Assembly (NCBI GenBank): GCA_963711215.1
Contig: CAVQDH010000003.1
Coordinates: 620,001-684,000, forward strand
Source: WHUA01 sp963711215
GTDB lineage: Bacteria > Pseudomonadota > Alphaproteobacteria > UBA8366
DNA: 64,000 bases
Direction of reading: 5' to 3'
Both the position numbers and the translations under genes were made by a program. Positions 1 to 8,616 of the stretch are shown one piece after another. Numbering within the stretch: position 1 is the first letter of the stretch; every line of letters begins with the position of its first letter. Below the pieces are notes generated by a model, which worked only from the letters and a program-made list of their open reading frames with translations, did no database searches and was not told the DNA's origin.

Positions 1-241
1 GGCGGGTCGTTCGGCGTCTTTGAAGGAATGGCCGGCGCGCTGATAGGCGCGGATCGTTGCGCCAGCCGGAACGGGCTCCACTGCGTACGGTTCGTGGTTG
101 CAACCGGCTTCCGTCGGCGGCGCAGATTAGACCGAAGCGCGGGCATCGAGAACCGCAAAAATTTATCTTCCGGTGCGACAATCGCGCGCGGATTGTTCTG
201 CCGAATGGTGCTGACGCTTAGCTTGTATATGTCACGGCCGC
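1..241. other. left edge, no gene supported
   Basis: No reading frame here looks like a real protein. A plus-strand frame open from the edge ends at a TGA at 41-43 and could be the last residues of an upstream gene, but it is too short to judge. The rest is probably the intergenic space downstream of the minus-strand gene ending at 242. Confidence 0.3.
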
Positions 242-496
242 TCAAGGCGCGTCGCGATCCGGTTCGGCGAGGACGCGACCGGCGGCGCGATTGGCGGCGC
301 GCGCGCCGCGCCACACGCTGACCACGAGCGCGGCGAGGCAGCCGCCGAGCAACGTCATCTCGCCGGCGACGGCGCCGGTCCGGCTGTGGAGGAGGATGGC
401 GGTAATCCCGACCACGGCGACGGTGCCCACCGCCAGGAATTCGTCGTCGACGAACAGCCCGGCGATCTCACGGGCAATCTTCTTGATCACGCTCAT
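242..496 (-). CDS. small two-TM membrane protein
   Basis: Small inner-membrane protein of 84 residues, function unknown. A short basic amphipathic N-terminus (MSVIKKIAREIAGLFVDDEF) is followed by two hydrophobic segments at about residues 20-36 and 42-58, then a basic and acidic tail. I chose the ATG at 496 because it overlaps the stop of the upstream membrane gene as ATGA (493-496), a classic sign of translational coupling; a longer in-frame extension upstream has no coding character. The coupling implies a two-gene operon and possibly a physical partnership with the larger membrane protein. No family recognised with certainty. Confidence 0.65.
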   Translation of the reverse strand: MSVIKKIAREIAGLFVDDEFLAVGTVAVVGITAILLHSRTGAVAGEMTLLGGCLAALVVSVWRGARAANRAAGRVLAEPDRDAP

Positions 497-1248
497 CGCG
501 GATACTCCGGTGCAAGGCGGCGTGCGGCGGGGATGGCCAGAAGGCTGACCATGAGAAAGATCCCGATGAAAGCGACGATGGCGCCGTCGTGGCCCGGCCA
601 TGCAATGCCGAGCCCTTCGCCGGTCCAGAACACGCCGAAGGCGGACAGCATGACGCCGACGCCGAACTTGAGCGCGTTCTCCGGAACGCGGGCGAGCGGC
701 CGGCGGATGGCGACGCCGATCGCGAGGACCAGGACACAGGCGGCAAAGGCGCCCAGCGTCGCCGGCCAGAGCAGACCGCGGCCCGCGCCGACGGCGATCA
801 CGATGAAGGCGACTTCGAGGCCTTCCAGGACCGTCGCCTTGAACGCCGTGGCGCCCGCGATCCAGTCAAGGCGACGGCGCTGCCGGTGCGCCTCTTCGCG
901 GAATTGCGCCGTCTCCGCGGCGAAGGCCGCCGTCTCGTCGTGGAGGGGGATGATGCCGGCGGCGCGCAAGATGGACTTCCGCAGCCATCGCAGCCCGAAC
1001 AGCAGAAGCAGCACGCCGATGAAAAGCTGGAGCAGATGAATCGGAACCTGGCCCAGCATCGGCCCGAGCGCGGCGATGAGCAGCGCCAGCAAGGCGACGC
1101 CGGCGAGCGTGCCCAGGGCGGCGGGCCGCCACCCCTGGATCGTCCCGACCGCCAGGATGATCGTGAAGGCCTCCACGACCTCGACGACGGAAGCGAGAAA
1201 GGCGGCGCCGATCGCCGGTGCGTCGGCGCTTAACCAAGCGATATCCAT
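493..1248 (-). CDS. COG4280-like multispanning membrane protein
   Basis: Predicted inner-membrane protein of 251 residues with six or seven hydrophobic segments. It has an internal duplication: a Glu-rich membrane motif near residues 22-29 (EVVEAFTI) recurs near residue 140 (LEGLEVAFI). These resemble the REGLE motifs of FTR1 iron permeases, so a cation-handling role is possible, but that is inference; I place it in the uncharacterised COG4280 group. A charged loop (about residues 100-130) separates the halves. The ATG at 1248 begins a clean hydrophobic N-terminus. It is divergent from the RpiR regulator at 1380 with only about 130 bases between, so that regulator may control it. The downstream small membrane protein overlaps its stop codon. 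Confidence 0.75.
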   Translation of the reverse strand: MDIAWLSADAPAIGAAFLASVVEVVEAFTIILAVGTIQGWRPAALGTLAGVALLALLIAALGPMLGQVPIHLLQLFIGVLLLLFGLRWLRKSILRAAGIIPLHDETAAFAAETAQFREEAHRQRRRLDWIAGATAFKATVLEGLEVAFIVIAVGAGRGLLWPATLGAFAACVLVLAIGVAIRRPLARVPENALKFGVGVMLSAFGVFWTGEGLGIAWPGHDGAIVAFIGIFLMVSLLAIPAARRLAPEYPR

Positions 1249-1327
1249 CGGTTAAACCCTCTTCGAGACGGCGGCCGCGCGCCGGTCCCGAATCGTGTGT
1301 TGTGAACATTACGAATTGTTAGTACAA

Positions 1328-1338
1328 TGTAGTGTACA
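1328..1338. promoter_or_regulatory. candidate operator palindrome TGTA-GTG-TACA
   Basis: A perfect inverted repeat TGTAGTGTACA sits in the divergent promoter region between the membrane-protein operon and the RpiR-family regulator. It lies inside a wider imperfect dyad (TTGT at the left, ACAAC at the right, about 1317-1342). RpiR-type regulators usually bind such dyads near their own gene. Its overlap with an in-frame GTG at 1332 argues against that GTG being the regulator start. Confidence 0.4.
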
Positions 1339-1379
1339 CAACATCAAGATCAAGAGAAGAGTCAAGAGGGTCTTTCAGC

Positions 1380-2303
1380 GTGGATCGTAGCTCGGCATTC
1401 GAAGCGCGCGTGGCCGCCGGCCTGGAGCGGATGAGCCCGGCGGAACGGCGGGTCGTCCGGTTCTTCCAGGACAATCGCGAGGAAGTCCTCGTCGCCTCGG
1501 CCCTGGCGCTCGCGTCGAAGATCGGCACAAGCGACGCCACGGTCATCCGCGCCGCGAAGGCGCTCGGCTATTCGGGGCTGGACGCGCTGCGGCGGGCGCT
1601 GGCGTCCGAGCTGCGCCGCGATCTGTCGCCGGCTTCCCGGCTGGCGCGGACGCTCGGCGCGGTGCAGGATCGATCCGAATCGCCTTTCGGCCTGACGCTC
1701 GATATCCACGCGGAAGCGCTCGAGCGGCTGCGCCGCGACGTCGCACCGGCGGATTTCGAGGCGGCGGTCGGCCTTGTTACCGCGGCACGGCGGGTCTTCA
1801 TCTTCGGCATCGGGCCGTCGAGCGCAATCGCCGACTATTTCGCCATACAGCTCGGGCGGTTCGGGATCGACGGCGCCAGCCTGACGCAGACCGGCCTTCT
1901 GCTCGCCGACGGCCTGCATCGGCTGCGGCAGGGCGATGCGGTCATTATCCTCGCCTACGGCCGGGTCTATCGGGAGCTCGCGGCGCTCCTCGACCGCGCG
2001 CAGGATCTCGGCCTCTCGACAATTCTCGTGACCGACACGCTGGGCGCGGCGCTGCGTAAGCGTGTCGACCTTGTCCTCACCGTCGCACGCGGCCGCGCCG
2101 ACTGGTTCAGCATGCATACCGCGACGCTCGGGCTGGTCGAGGCGCTGCTGGTCGGCATCGCGGCGCGGCGGCCGGCCGAGACGGTCGCCCACCTCAAGCA
2201 GCTGAACGGCCTGCGCGCCAAGCTGGGCGGACAGGCGATGGACCTCGCCGTGTCGGACGCAGCGCCGCCGGCGACGCGCGGGAAGCGGCCGCGCCGGCGC
2301 TGA
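1380..2303 (+). CDS. RpiR/MurR-family transcriptional regulator
   Basis: DNA-binding regulator with an N-terminal RpiR-type helix-turn-helix (about residues 5-80; the recognition segment reads SKIGTSDATVIRAAKALGYS) and a C-terminal SIS sugar-phosphate-binding domain (about 125-255, with the loop FGIGPSSAIADYF). Family members sense phosphosugars or related metabolites and repress or activate adjacent catabolic genes. I chose GTG 1380 because an AAGAGGG ribosome-binding site lies nine bases upstream; an upstream GTG at 1332 falls within the putative operator. The C-terminus is a basic tail. It is divergent from the membrane-protein pair at 242-1248, the likely target along with itself. The ligand cannot be told. 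Confidence 0.9.
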   Translation: MDRSSAFEARVAAGLERMSPAERRVVRFFQDNREEVLVASALALASKIGTSDATVIRAAKALGYSGLDALRRALASELRRDLSPASRLARTLGAVQDRSESPFGLTLDIHAEALERLRRDVAPADFEAAVGLVTAARRVFIFGIGPSSAIADYFAIQLGRFGIDGASLTQTGLLLADGLHRLRQGDAVIILAYGRVYRELAALLDRAQDLGLSTILVTDTLGAALRKRVDLVLTVARGRADWFSMHTATLGLVEALLVGIAARRPAETVAHLKQLNGLRAKLGGQAMDLAVSDAAPPATRGKRPRRR

Positions 2304-2388
2304 CGCGGCCCGTCCGGCCTTGTCGTGAGGCTTCCTAATCTGCTAGCTGAGGGCCGGCAAAAAACGGAATGCAAAAATTGGCGGACTG

Positions 2389-3051
2389 ATGCGGGAAAGC
2401 TGGTTCCGAAGGTTGAATGCGCGGCGCTGGCGGAAGCTGCATCGCCGATACGGGTCGAAGTCGATGCTCGGCCGGCGGCTGTTCGCGGAGAACCTGGCCG
2501 TCGCCCAGTATCACCTGAAGTCCCACGCGCTGCCGCCCGGATGCTTCGTCGAATGCGGCACATGGGCCGGCGGGCTCAGCTTTTCCATGATGACCCTGCT
2601 CGACGGCATCGCCGAATGGCATTTCTTCGATTCCTTCGAGGGATTGCCGGTGCCGGGCGCGCTCGACGGCGCGGAAGCCAAACAGGATTCCGCCATCTGG
2701 CACAACAACAACTCGGCGGACTACGACGCGTTCATGAAATCACTGTCGGAGATCGACGCGCGCGGCGCGCGGGTGACCGTGCATCGCGGCTGGTTCGAGA
2801 GCACCACGCCGCACTTCGAGTCCGGCTATCCCATCTCGATCCTGCGGCTCGACGGCGACTGGTACGAGTCCACGATGACCTGCCTCGAGGCCTTTTTCGA
2901 CCGGGTCAGCCCGGGCGGGCTCATCATCATCGACGATTACGACGACTGGGTCGGCTGCCGCCGCGCGCTGCACGACTTCCTGTCCAGGCGGGAAGCGAGC
3001 GAGCGGATCCAGCGCAGCAGCAAGGGCGTCGTCTACCTCACCAAGGACTAG
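2389..3051 (+). CDS. TylF/MycF-like O-methyltransferase
   Basis: Class I SAM-dependent methyltransferase of the TylF/MycF (macrocin O-methyltransferase) family, 220 residues. The SAM-binding motif is FVECGTWAGGLS (about residues 53-64), the acidic end of strand 2 is FFDSFEG, and the metal-binding acidic residues are seen in LRLDGDWYES and IIIDDYDDW near residues 150-185. Family members methylate sugar hydroxyls of natural products or polysaccharides; the substrate here is unknown, as no glycosyltransferase or biosynthetic cluster adjoins. It stands alone between the RpiR regulator and a convergent CoA-transferase gene whose end is three bases away. Confidence 0.85.
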   Translation: MRESWFRRLNARRWRKLHRRYGSKSMLGRRLFAENLAVAQYHLKSHALPPGCFVECGTWAGGLSFSMMTLLDGIAEWHFFDSFEGLPVPGALDGAEAKQDSAIWHNNNSADYDAFMKSLSEIDARGARVTVHRGWFESTTPHFESGYPISILRLDGDWYESTMTCLEAFFDRVSPGGLIIIDDYDDWVGCRRALHDFLSRREASERIQRSSKGVVYLTKD

Positions 3052-3054
3052 CAG

Positions 3055-4272
3055 TCAGACGCCGCGCTTCGCCTTGCCGGCCGCGCCCAGCGCCTGAAGC
3101 TCGGCGATTTCCTCGGCGGAATAGCCGAGATCGGCGAGCACCGCTTCCGTGCTCTGGCCCAGCGTCTCGGGATGGCGGTAGTAGCCGCCCGGGGTCTTGG
3201 AGAACTGCACGGGTACCTTGATGTGGCGGATCTTGCCCTCGGTCGGGTGGTCGACGACGGGGAACATGCCGACCTCGGTCAGGTGCGGGCAGTCGAACAG
3301 GTCTTCCGGCGTGTTCATCGGCATGACCGGGATATCGGCCTCCTCGAGCAGCGTCAGCCATTCCGCCGAGGTCTTCGTCGGCATGACCTCGGTCACGATG
3401 CCGTAGAGCGCGTCGATATTCTTCGAGCGCGACGGCTGGTCGGCGAAGCGCGGGTCGTCGGCCAGCTCGGGCCGGCCGACGGCGGCGAAGAACTTGCGCC
3501 AGTGCCGGTCGTTGTAGGGCAGCACGCAGACATAGCCGTCGGCCGTCGGGAAGGGGCGGCGGTGCGGCGTCAGCATGCGAAGGTAGCCCGCGGGCCCGAT
3601 CGGCGGCTCGTAGATGCGGCCCTGCATGTGCTCGTTCATCACGAAAGACGCGAAGGATTCGTACATGGGGACGTGCAGGCGCTGGCCCTCGCCGGTGCGC
3701 TCGCGGTGGAACAGCGCCATCGCGATCGAGTAGGTGAGGTAGAGGCCGGTGGTCTTGTCGGCGAGCACGCTCGGGCCGTAGCGCGGCGTGCCCGTGACGG
3801 CGCCGAACAGCGCGGCCAGCCCCGACGCGCCCTGGATCAGGTCGTCATAGGCCGGCTTGTCGACATAGGGCCCTGCCTCGCCGTAGCCGGTCGCCGCGGC
3901 GTAGACGATATCGGGCTTCCAGGCGGCGATGCTCTCGTAGTCGATGCCGAGCCGCGCCGCCGCCTTCGGCCGTATGTTGTGCACGAACACGTCCGCCGTC
4001 TCGACCAGGCGCCGCAGCGGCGCGCGCGCTTCCGGCTTCTTCAGGTCGAGCACGACGCTCCGCTTGTTGCGGCCCTTCATGATGTAGGCGGCCGACATGC
4101 CGGGATTCTTCATGGCGCCGGTCATACGGCCGATGTCGCCGCCGGGCGGCTCGATCTTGATCACGTCGGCGCCCATCTCGCCCAGGATCTGGGTGCAGAA
4201 GGGGCCGAGCATGACGGTCGTCAGGTCGATGACACGGACGCCCTCGAGCGGGCCGCGGGGCTTGCTGGTCAC
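3055..4272 (-). CDS. CaiB/BaiF family III CoA-transferase
   Basis: Family III acyl-CoA:carboxylate CoA-transferase, 405 residues, typical length. The N-terminal GVRVIDLTTVMLGP and GEMGADVIKIEPPGGD motifs are classic; the catalytic Asp is expected in the AYDDLIQGASG segment near residue 165. It moves CoA between an acyl-CoA and a free acid, usually in catabolic activation. It is the last gene of a three-gene minus-strand operon after two acyl-CoA dehydrogenases (49-base gap), suggesting activation and dehydrogenation of the same substrate. One of three such paralogues in the window (others at 15968 and 54424). Confidence 0.9.
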   Translation of the reverse strand: MTSKPRGPLEGVRVIDLTTVMLGPFCTQILGEMGADVIKIEPPGGDIGRMTGAMKNPGMSAAYIMKGRNKRSVVLDLKKPEARAPLRRLVETADVFVHNIRPKAAARLGIDYESIAAWKPDIVYAAATGYGEAGPYVDKPAYDDLIQGASGLAALFGAVTGTPRYGPSVLADKTTGLYLTYSIAMALFHRERTGEGQRLHVPMYESFASFVMNEHMQGRIYEPPIGPAGYLRMLTPHRRPFPTADGYVCVLPYNDRHWRKFFAAVGRPELADDPRFADQPSRSKNIDALYGIVTEVMPTKTSAEWLTLLEEADIPVMPMNTPEDLFDCPHLTEVGMFPVVDHPTEGKIRHIKVPVQFSKTPGGYYRHPETLGQSTEAVLADLGYSAEEIAELQALGAAGKAKRGV

Positions 4273-4321
4273 GGGCGATGGTTCCCTCTGGACATGATCC
4301 GATCCTGTCGGCGGACGGCGG

Positions 4322-5578
4322 TCAGCCGATCGTGTTCCGCGGCACGTCGCGGAACGGCCGGTCGGTGTCGGTGCGCGGCTCCTTCGGCATCTGCAGCACG
4401 CGCTCGGAGATGATGTTGCGCTGGATCTCGTCGGTGCCGCCGGCGATCGACGTCGCCGGCACGGAGAGGAAGATCTCGGCGATCGTGCCGTCCATCGGCC
4501 CGTCGTCGCCGGCGAGCATCGCGTCCGCGCCCGCGATCAGCGTGTGCACCTGCGCCGCCGCGCGCGCGACGTTGCTGGCGATTAGCTTGCCGAGCGAGCC
4601 TTCCGGGCCCTGCGGCCGGCCCAGCGCCTGCGCCGCGCGGGCGCGGCGCGCCGTCCATTCGGCCGTCTTGGACAGGATCAGCAACTTGGCGATCTCCTGG
4701 CGCACGACCGGGTCCGTGTTCCGCCCGGTCGCCTTGGCCCGCTCGACCACGAGGTCGACGCGCCCGGCGCGCTGCGGATACCACTTGTAGGGCTCCATGA
4801 TCGTGGCGATCTCTTCCGCCTCTTCGGCATAGGCCCGGCCCGGCTTGTTCGTGGCCTGCGCATAACGGCGCAGCGAATCCGCGTTTCGGCGCTCGTTCAT
4901 CAGCGTCGTGGTCGCGATCGTCCAGCCGTCGCCCAACTCGCCCACCATGAACTCGGGCGCGATCTCGGCATCCGTGATGAAGACCTGGTTGAAGGAGGCG
5001 TAGCCGTTCATCTGGCGCAGCGGGTAGACCTGTACGCCCGGCTGCTGCATGTCGAGCACGAAATAGCTGAGGCCCTTGTGCTTCGGCACGTCCCAGTCGG
5101 TGCGCGCGAGCAGCAGGCCGTATTGCGCCTTGTGCGCGCTGGTGGTCCACACCTTCTGGCCGTTGATGATCCACTTGTTGCCCTTGAGCTCGGCGCGCGT
5201 CGTCGCGCCCGCCAGGTCCGAGCCGCAGCCCGGCTCGCTGAACAGCTGGCACCAGGTGTCCTCGCAGGTCAGGATGCGGCGGAGGAACTTCTCCTTGTGC
5301 ATGTCGCTGCCGTGCGCCAGCAGCGTCGCCGCGGCGAGCATGCGGATGCCCATGCGGGCAATGCCGACCGCGCCGATGCGCTGGAACTCCTCGTCGACCA
5401 CCGGGGCGAGGCCGGCCGGCAGGCCCCGGCCATACCATTCCTTCGGCCAGGCCGGCATGCCCCAGCCCGTATCGGCCAGCTTGTTGCGCCACTCGAGCAG
5501 GTTGGTTTCGGGGTCCCAGTTCGCTTCGAGCCAGGCGCGGACTTCCTCGCGGACCGTCTTTTCGTCGATGTCGCTCAT
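4322..5578 (-). CDS. acyl-CoA dehydrogenase, large-type subunit
   Basis: FAD-dependent acyl-CoA dehydrogenase, 418 residues. Visible family motifs are the FAD/substrate segment LFSEPGCGSDLAGATTRA (about 120-140), INGQKVWTTSAHKAQYG, and the C-terminal IAGGTDEIQRNIISERVLQ. The usual YEGT catalytic Glu position reads AGGT, as in the steroid-type FadE enzymes where the base lies elsewhere or in the partner subunit. I chose ATG 5578, 14 bases after the upstream dehydrogenase; much longer open frames upstream are antisense shadows. The adjacent pair suggests an obligate heteromeric enzyme of the kind known from sterol side-chain degradation; substrate unproven. Confidence 0.9.
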   Translation of the reverse strand: MSDIDEKTVREEVRAWLEANWDPETNLLEWRNKLADTGWGMPAWPKEWYGRGLPAGLAPVVDEEFQRIGAVGIARMGIRMLAAATLLAHGSDMHKEKFLRRILTCEDTWCQLFSEPGCGSDLAGATTRAELKGNKWIINGQKVWTTSAHKAQYGLLLARTDWDVPKHKGLSYFVLDMQQPGVQVYPLRQMNGYASFNQVFITDAEIAPEFMVGELGDGWTIATTTLMNERRNADSLRRYAQATNKPGRAYAEEAEEIATIMEPYKWYPQRAGRVDLVVERAKATGRNTDPVVRQEIAKLLILSKTAEWTARRARAAQALGRPQGPEGSLGKLIASNVARAAAQVHTLIAGADAMLAGDDGPMDGTIAEIFLSVPATSIAGGTDEIQRNIISERVLQMPKEPRTDTDRPFRDVPRNTIG

Positions 5579-5592
5579 GATCGCGTTCTCCC

Positions 5593-6723
5593 TCAGACGT
5601 TCCAGCGCTGCATGAGCAGCTCGCGGTGGTAGGCGGGGTCGCCGAGGAAGACCTCGGAGCTCTTGGCGCGCTTGAACCAGAGATGCGTGTCGTTGTCCCA
5701 GGTGAAGCCGATGCCGCCGTGGATCTGCACCGCGTGGATGGCGGTCTGCATGTAGGCCTCCGAGGCGCGCGCCTTGGCGAGCGCGGCGAGGGCGGGCAGG
5801 TCGGGGTCGTCCTCGGCCGCGGCCTCCGCGGCGTAATAGGCGGCCGACTTGGCCAGCTCCACGTCGATCAGCATGTCCGCGGCCTTGTGCTTGAGCGACT
5901 GGAAGGAGGCGATCGGCCGGCCGAACTGCATGCGCATCTGGGCGTAGTCCATCGCCTGCTGGCGCAGCTTTTCCGCGCCGCCGACCATCTCGTTGGCGAG
6001 CGCGATCGCGGCGAGGTCGAGCGTCTTTGCCACCGGTCCGGCGGCTTTGCCCGCGTCGCCCAGAAGCTCGGCCGAAACGGACGTGAATTCCAGGCGCGCC
6101 AGCTTCCGCGTCGGGTCGATCGTTTTGAGCGGCTTGCGCGTCAGCCCCTTGGCGTCGCCCGTGACGGTAAAGAGCGAGAGGCCTTCGTCGCCCGTCGAGC
6201 CCGGCGCGCGGGCCAGCACGACGATCAGGTCGGCCGTGTGGCCGTCGAGCACGAAGCTCTTCACGCCGTCGAGCCGGAACCCGCCGTTGGCCGGCGCCGC
6301 CGTCAGGACGACCCCAGCGCCGCTCCACAGCCCGGCGTCTTCGGCGAGCGCGAGCGTGGCGATGGTCTCGCCCGCGGCGATGCCCGGCAGCAGCGCCCGC
6401 TTCTGGTCTTCGCTACCGGCATTGAGGATGGCGGTCGCGGCGAGCACGGTGGACGCGAAGTAGGGCGCGCAGAGCAGCGCGCGGCCCATCTCCTCCAGCG
6501 CGATGCCCAGCTCGACCGCGCCGAAGCCCTGGCCGCCGTAGCTTTCGGGAATGTGGATGCCGGTCAGCCCGAGCTCCTGGCTGAGCTGGCGCCAGACGGC
6601 GCGGTCGCAGCCGTCGTCGGTCTCCATCAGCTTCCGCACCTCGGTCGCCGGTGACTTGTCCTCCAGGAACCGCCGCAGCACCTCGCGGAACTGCTCCTGC
6701 TCGTCGGTAAAGCCGAATCTCAT
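5593..6723 (-). CDS. acyl-CoA dehydrogenase, small-type subunit
   Basis: Second acyl-CoA dehydrogenase, 376 residues, first gene of the operon. It starts MRFGFTDEQEQFREVLRRF, typical of the family, and carries YAQMRMQFGRPIASFQ (about 260-275) and QIHGGIGFTWDNDTHLW near the C-terminus. The YEGT catalytic segment is replaced by VFLGDP, so it probably lacks the canonical Glu. Together with the 14-base spacing to the next dehydrogenase, this suggests one subunit of a two-gene heteromer (compare ChsE-type enzymes). Oxidation of a CoA-thioester at the alpha-beta bond is the family reaction; the particular substrate is unknown. Confidence 0.9.
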   Translation of the reverse strand: MRFGFTDEQEQFREVLRRFLEDKSPATEVRKLMETDDGCDRAVWRQLSQELGLTGIHIPESYGGQGFGAVELGIALEEMGRALLCAPYFASTVLAATAILNAGSEDQKRALLPGIAAGETIATLALAEDAGLWSGAGVVLTAAPANGGFRLDGVKSFVLDGHTADLIVVLARAPGSTGDEGLSLFTVTGDAKGLTRKPLKTIDPTRKLARLEFTSVSAELLGDAGKAAGPVAKTLDLAAIALANEMVGGAEKLRQQAMDYAQMRMQFGRPIASFQSLKHKAADMLIDVELAKSAAYYAAEAAAEDDPDLPALAALAKARASEAYMQTAIHAVQIHGGIGFTWDNDTHLWFKRAKSSEVFLGDPAYHRELLMQRWNV

Positions 6724-6807
6724 CGTGTCGTGCTCCTTTCGGGCATTCTAGCGAGACCAGGGCGGGAAGAAGAAATCGGCGGACGTCGGAGCGGTCAAAG
6801 GGTCAGC

Positions 6808-6896
6808 CGTGGATTGCCGGAACAAGTCCGGCAATGACGATAAGTGTATGACTTAGAATAAGATCGTCACTCGCGGACTTGATCCGCGAGTCCACG
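6808..6896. repeat. paired inverted REP elements (BIME-like), copy 1
   Basis: Two about 32-base palindromic units (6808-6839 and 6865-6896) lie in inverted orientation around a 25-base A+T-rich spacer. Each unit has the form CGTCA, a GC stem, the central CTTGTTC or CTTGATC, the matching stem, and TCCACG. The stem sequences differ between the units (TTGCCGGA versus CTCGCGGA) but each is self-complementary. The same arrangement recurs at 36164, 37181 and 52004, with a lone unit at 32431. It abuts the stop codon of the broken flavoprotein gene. Confidence 0.85.
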
Positions 6897-6897
6897 C

Positions 6898-8382
6898 CTA
6901 TCCCCACGGCGTCTCCGCCACCGCGTTGCGGGCGGCGATGCGGCCGAAGGCGAGGCATTCGCCGATGTTGCCGGTCCCCTGGTAGAGGTAGCTGTAGATC
7001 GAGCCGAGCTCGCCCGCGCTGTAGAGGCGGGGGATGGGCGTGCCGTCCGGGCGGACGATCTGCGCCTTCTCGTTGCGCCGCGGCCCGCCCTGGGTGTTGA
7101 GCATCGAAGGCGACAGCTCGACGGCGTAGTAGGGGCCTTGCGCGATCGGCTCCAGCATCATCGTGCGGTCGAATTCCGCGTCTTTGCCGGCCGCGCAGAA
7201 GCCGTTCCAGCGCTCGACGGTGCCGCTCAGCGCCGCCGGGTCGAGCCCGATCTGTGCGCGCGAGATCGGCGATGCTGTCGCCGGACTTGATCCAGCCCTT
7301 GGCCAGCTCGGCCGTGTTATCCTTGCTCCATTCGTAGCGCACCATGATCTGCGTCCAGCCGTGGCTCGGATGCGCGTCGTAGATCGGCCCCGCCGCCATC
7401 ATCTTGTGGTCGAAGATCATGAACATCGGGCAGGGCGTCACGAGCGGCCGCCAGCTTCCGTTCTGCGGGATCTTGCCGTGGCGGGTCTTGAACTTCTCGT
7501 CGGTGAAGCGCGTCCCGTCCGGGCCGACGACGATCATCCCGCCCGGCATCTGCTTGCTGAAATGCAGCGCCTGCATCGAGAAGGTGGTGGGATACTCGGG
7601 CACCTTGAGCGCCATCGACGGGCCGGCGTAGTTGTTCATGTGCCAGAGGTCGGCGCCGGCCGTCATCGCCATGGTGATGCCGTCGCCCTCGTTGTAGGGG
7701 CTGCCCGAGGTGTAGCAGTAGGGCAGGCCCGGCAGGTAGTTGCGGATCATCTCCTGATTGTTCTCGAAGCCGCCGCAGGTCAGCACGACGCCCTTGCGCG
7801 CCTTGACCGCGACGGGCTTGCCGCCCAACTCCGCGCGCACGCCGATGAATCGCGCCGGTCGCGCCGTCCTGGATCGAGCGCGCGGCCCGGCGTCTCGTAG
7901 CGGATGCGGACCGGGCGTTCCTTGGTCAGCCGCTCGAACCGCTTCCAGGTGAAGGAATAGCCGTAGGTCGGCCCGTCGTGGAACTTGTGGACGCAGTCCG
8001 AGCCCGGCAGGTCGGGGAACTCGATGCCGACCGGCGGGTGCTGGTGCTCCTGCGGGTCACCGCCGAGCGAGGCCAGCCAGTCGTTGTTCTTGCCCATCTC
8101 CTCGGCCCAGGTGCGGATCATCGTCTCGGGCACCGTGTACGGGCCGCAGAGCGCGGTGAGGTAGGCGACGGCCTTGTCGGCATCCGAGGTGTTGAGATAG
8201 CCCTGGCCCGCGACGCGCGTGTTGCCGCCCTCCGCGCCTTCGGGCGCCTTCTCCAGCAGCAGCACGTCCGCGCCCAGCTCGCAGGCGGTGACGGCGGCGG
8301 CGAAGCCGGCGGCGCCGAAGCCGACGACCACCACGTCGGCTTCGAGATCCCAATGATTCGGGGGCAGAGACGAGTGTGGCAC
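6898..8382 (-). pseudogene. FAD-binding dehydrogenase (KstD/fumarate reductase-like), frameshifted
   Basis: Flavoprotein of the 3-ketosteroid dehydrogenase/fumarate reductase flavoprotein superfamily. The dinucleotide fold is clear (EADVVVVGFGAAGFAAAVTA), followed by GGNTRVAGQGYLNT; the C-terminus has the expected RLYSAGELGSIYSYLYQGTG and GECLAFGRIAARNA. The frame is broken by three apparent single-base insertions at about 7875, 7847 and 7255. Together they restore the original frame, and all three segments match the family in order. GTG 8382 is preferred as start because CAGGAGC lies just upstream. It could be a true pseudogene or an intact gene with sequence errors. Position beside the acyl-CoA dehydrogenase pair fits a steroid-like or other alicyclic catabolic role (inference). 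Confidence 0.8.
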
Positions 8383-8616
8383 GGGCGCTCCTGAGGGGTT
8401 TGCGGGTGGGACGGAAAGGGCTGGACGGGTCGAGGTATAGCTGTGCAACCGGAGTGTGCCACGGATGGCGGAAATGGTGAAATCGGGAAGCGGCGCAGGC
8501 GCTTAATTGCGCCGTCGCCGCCGGGAAACCGCTCGAAAGGGACGGGGAAATGCGGCAACAAATCGCGCCGGAATTTCGCCTGTCGAAATTGGACGCGCTT
8601 GTAATCGCAGCATAAA

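Noticed and set aside
1332..1379. Earlier GTG start for the RpiR regulator
   Set aside because: It lies inside the TGTA-GTG-TACA palindrome and has no ribosome-binding site; GTG 1380 has AAGAGGG at nine bases.
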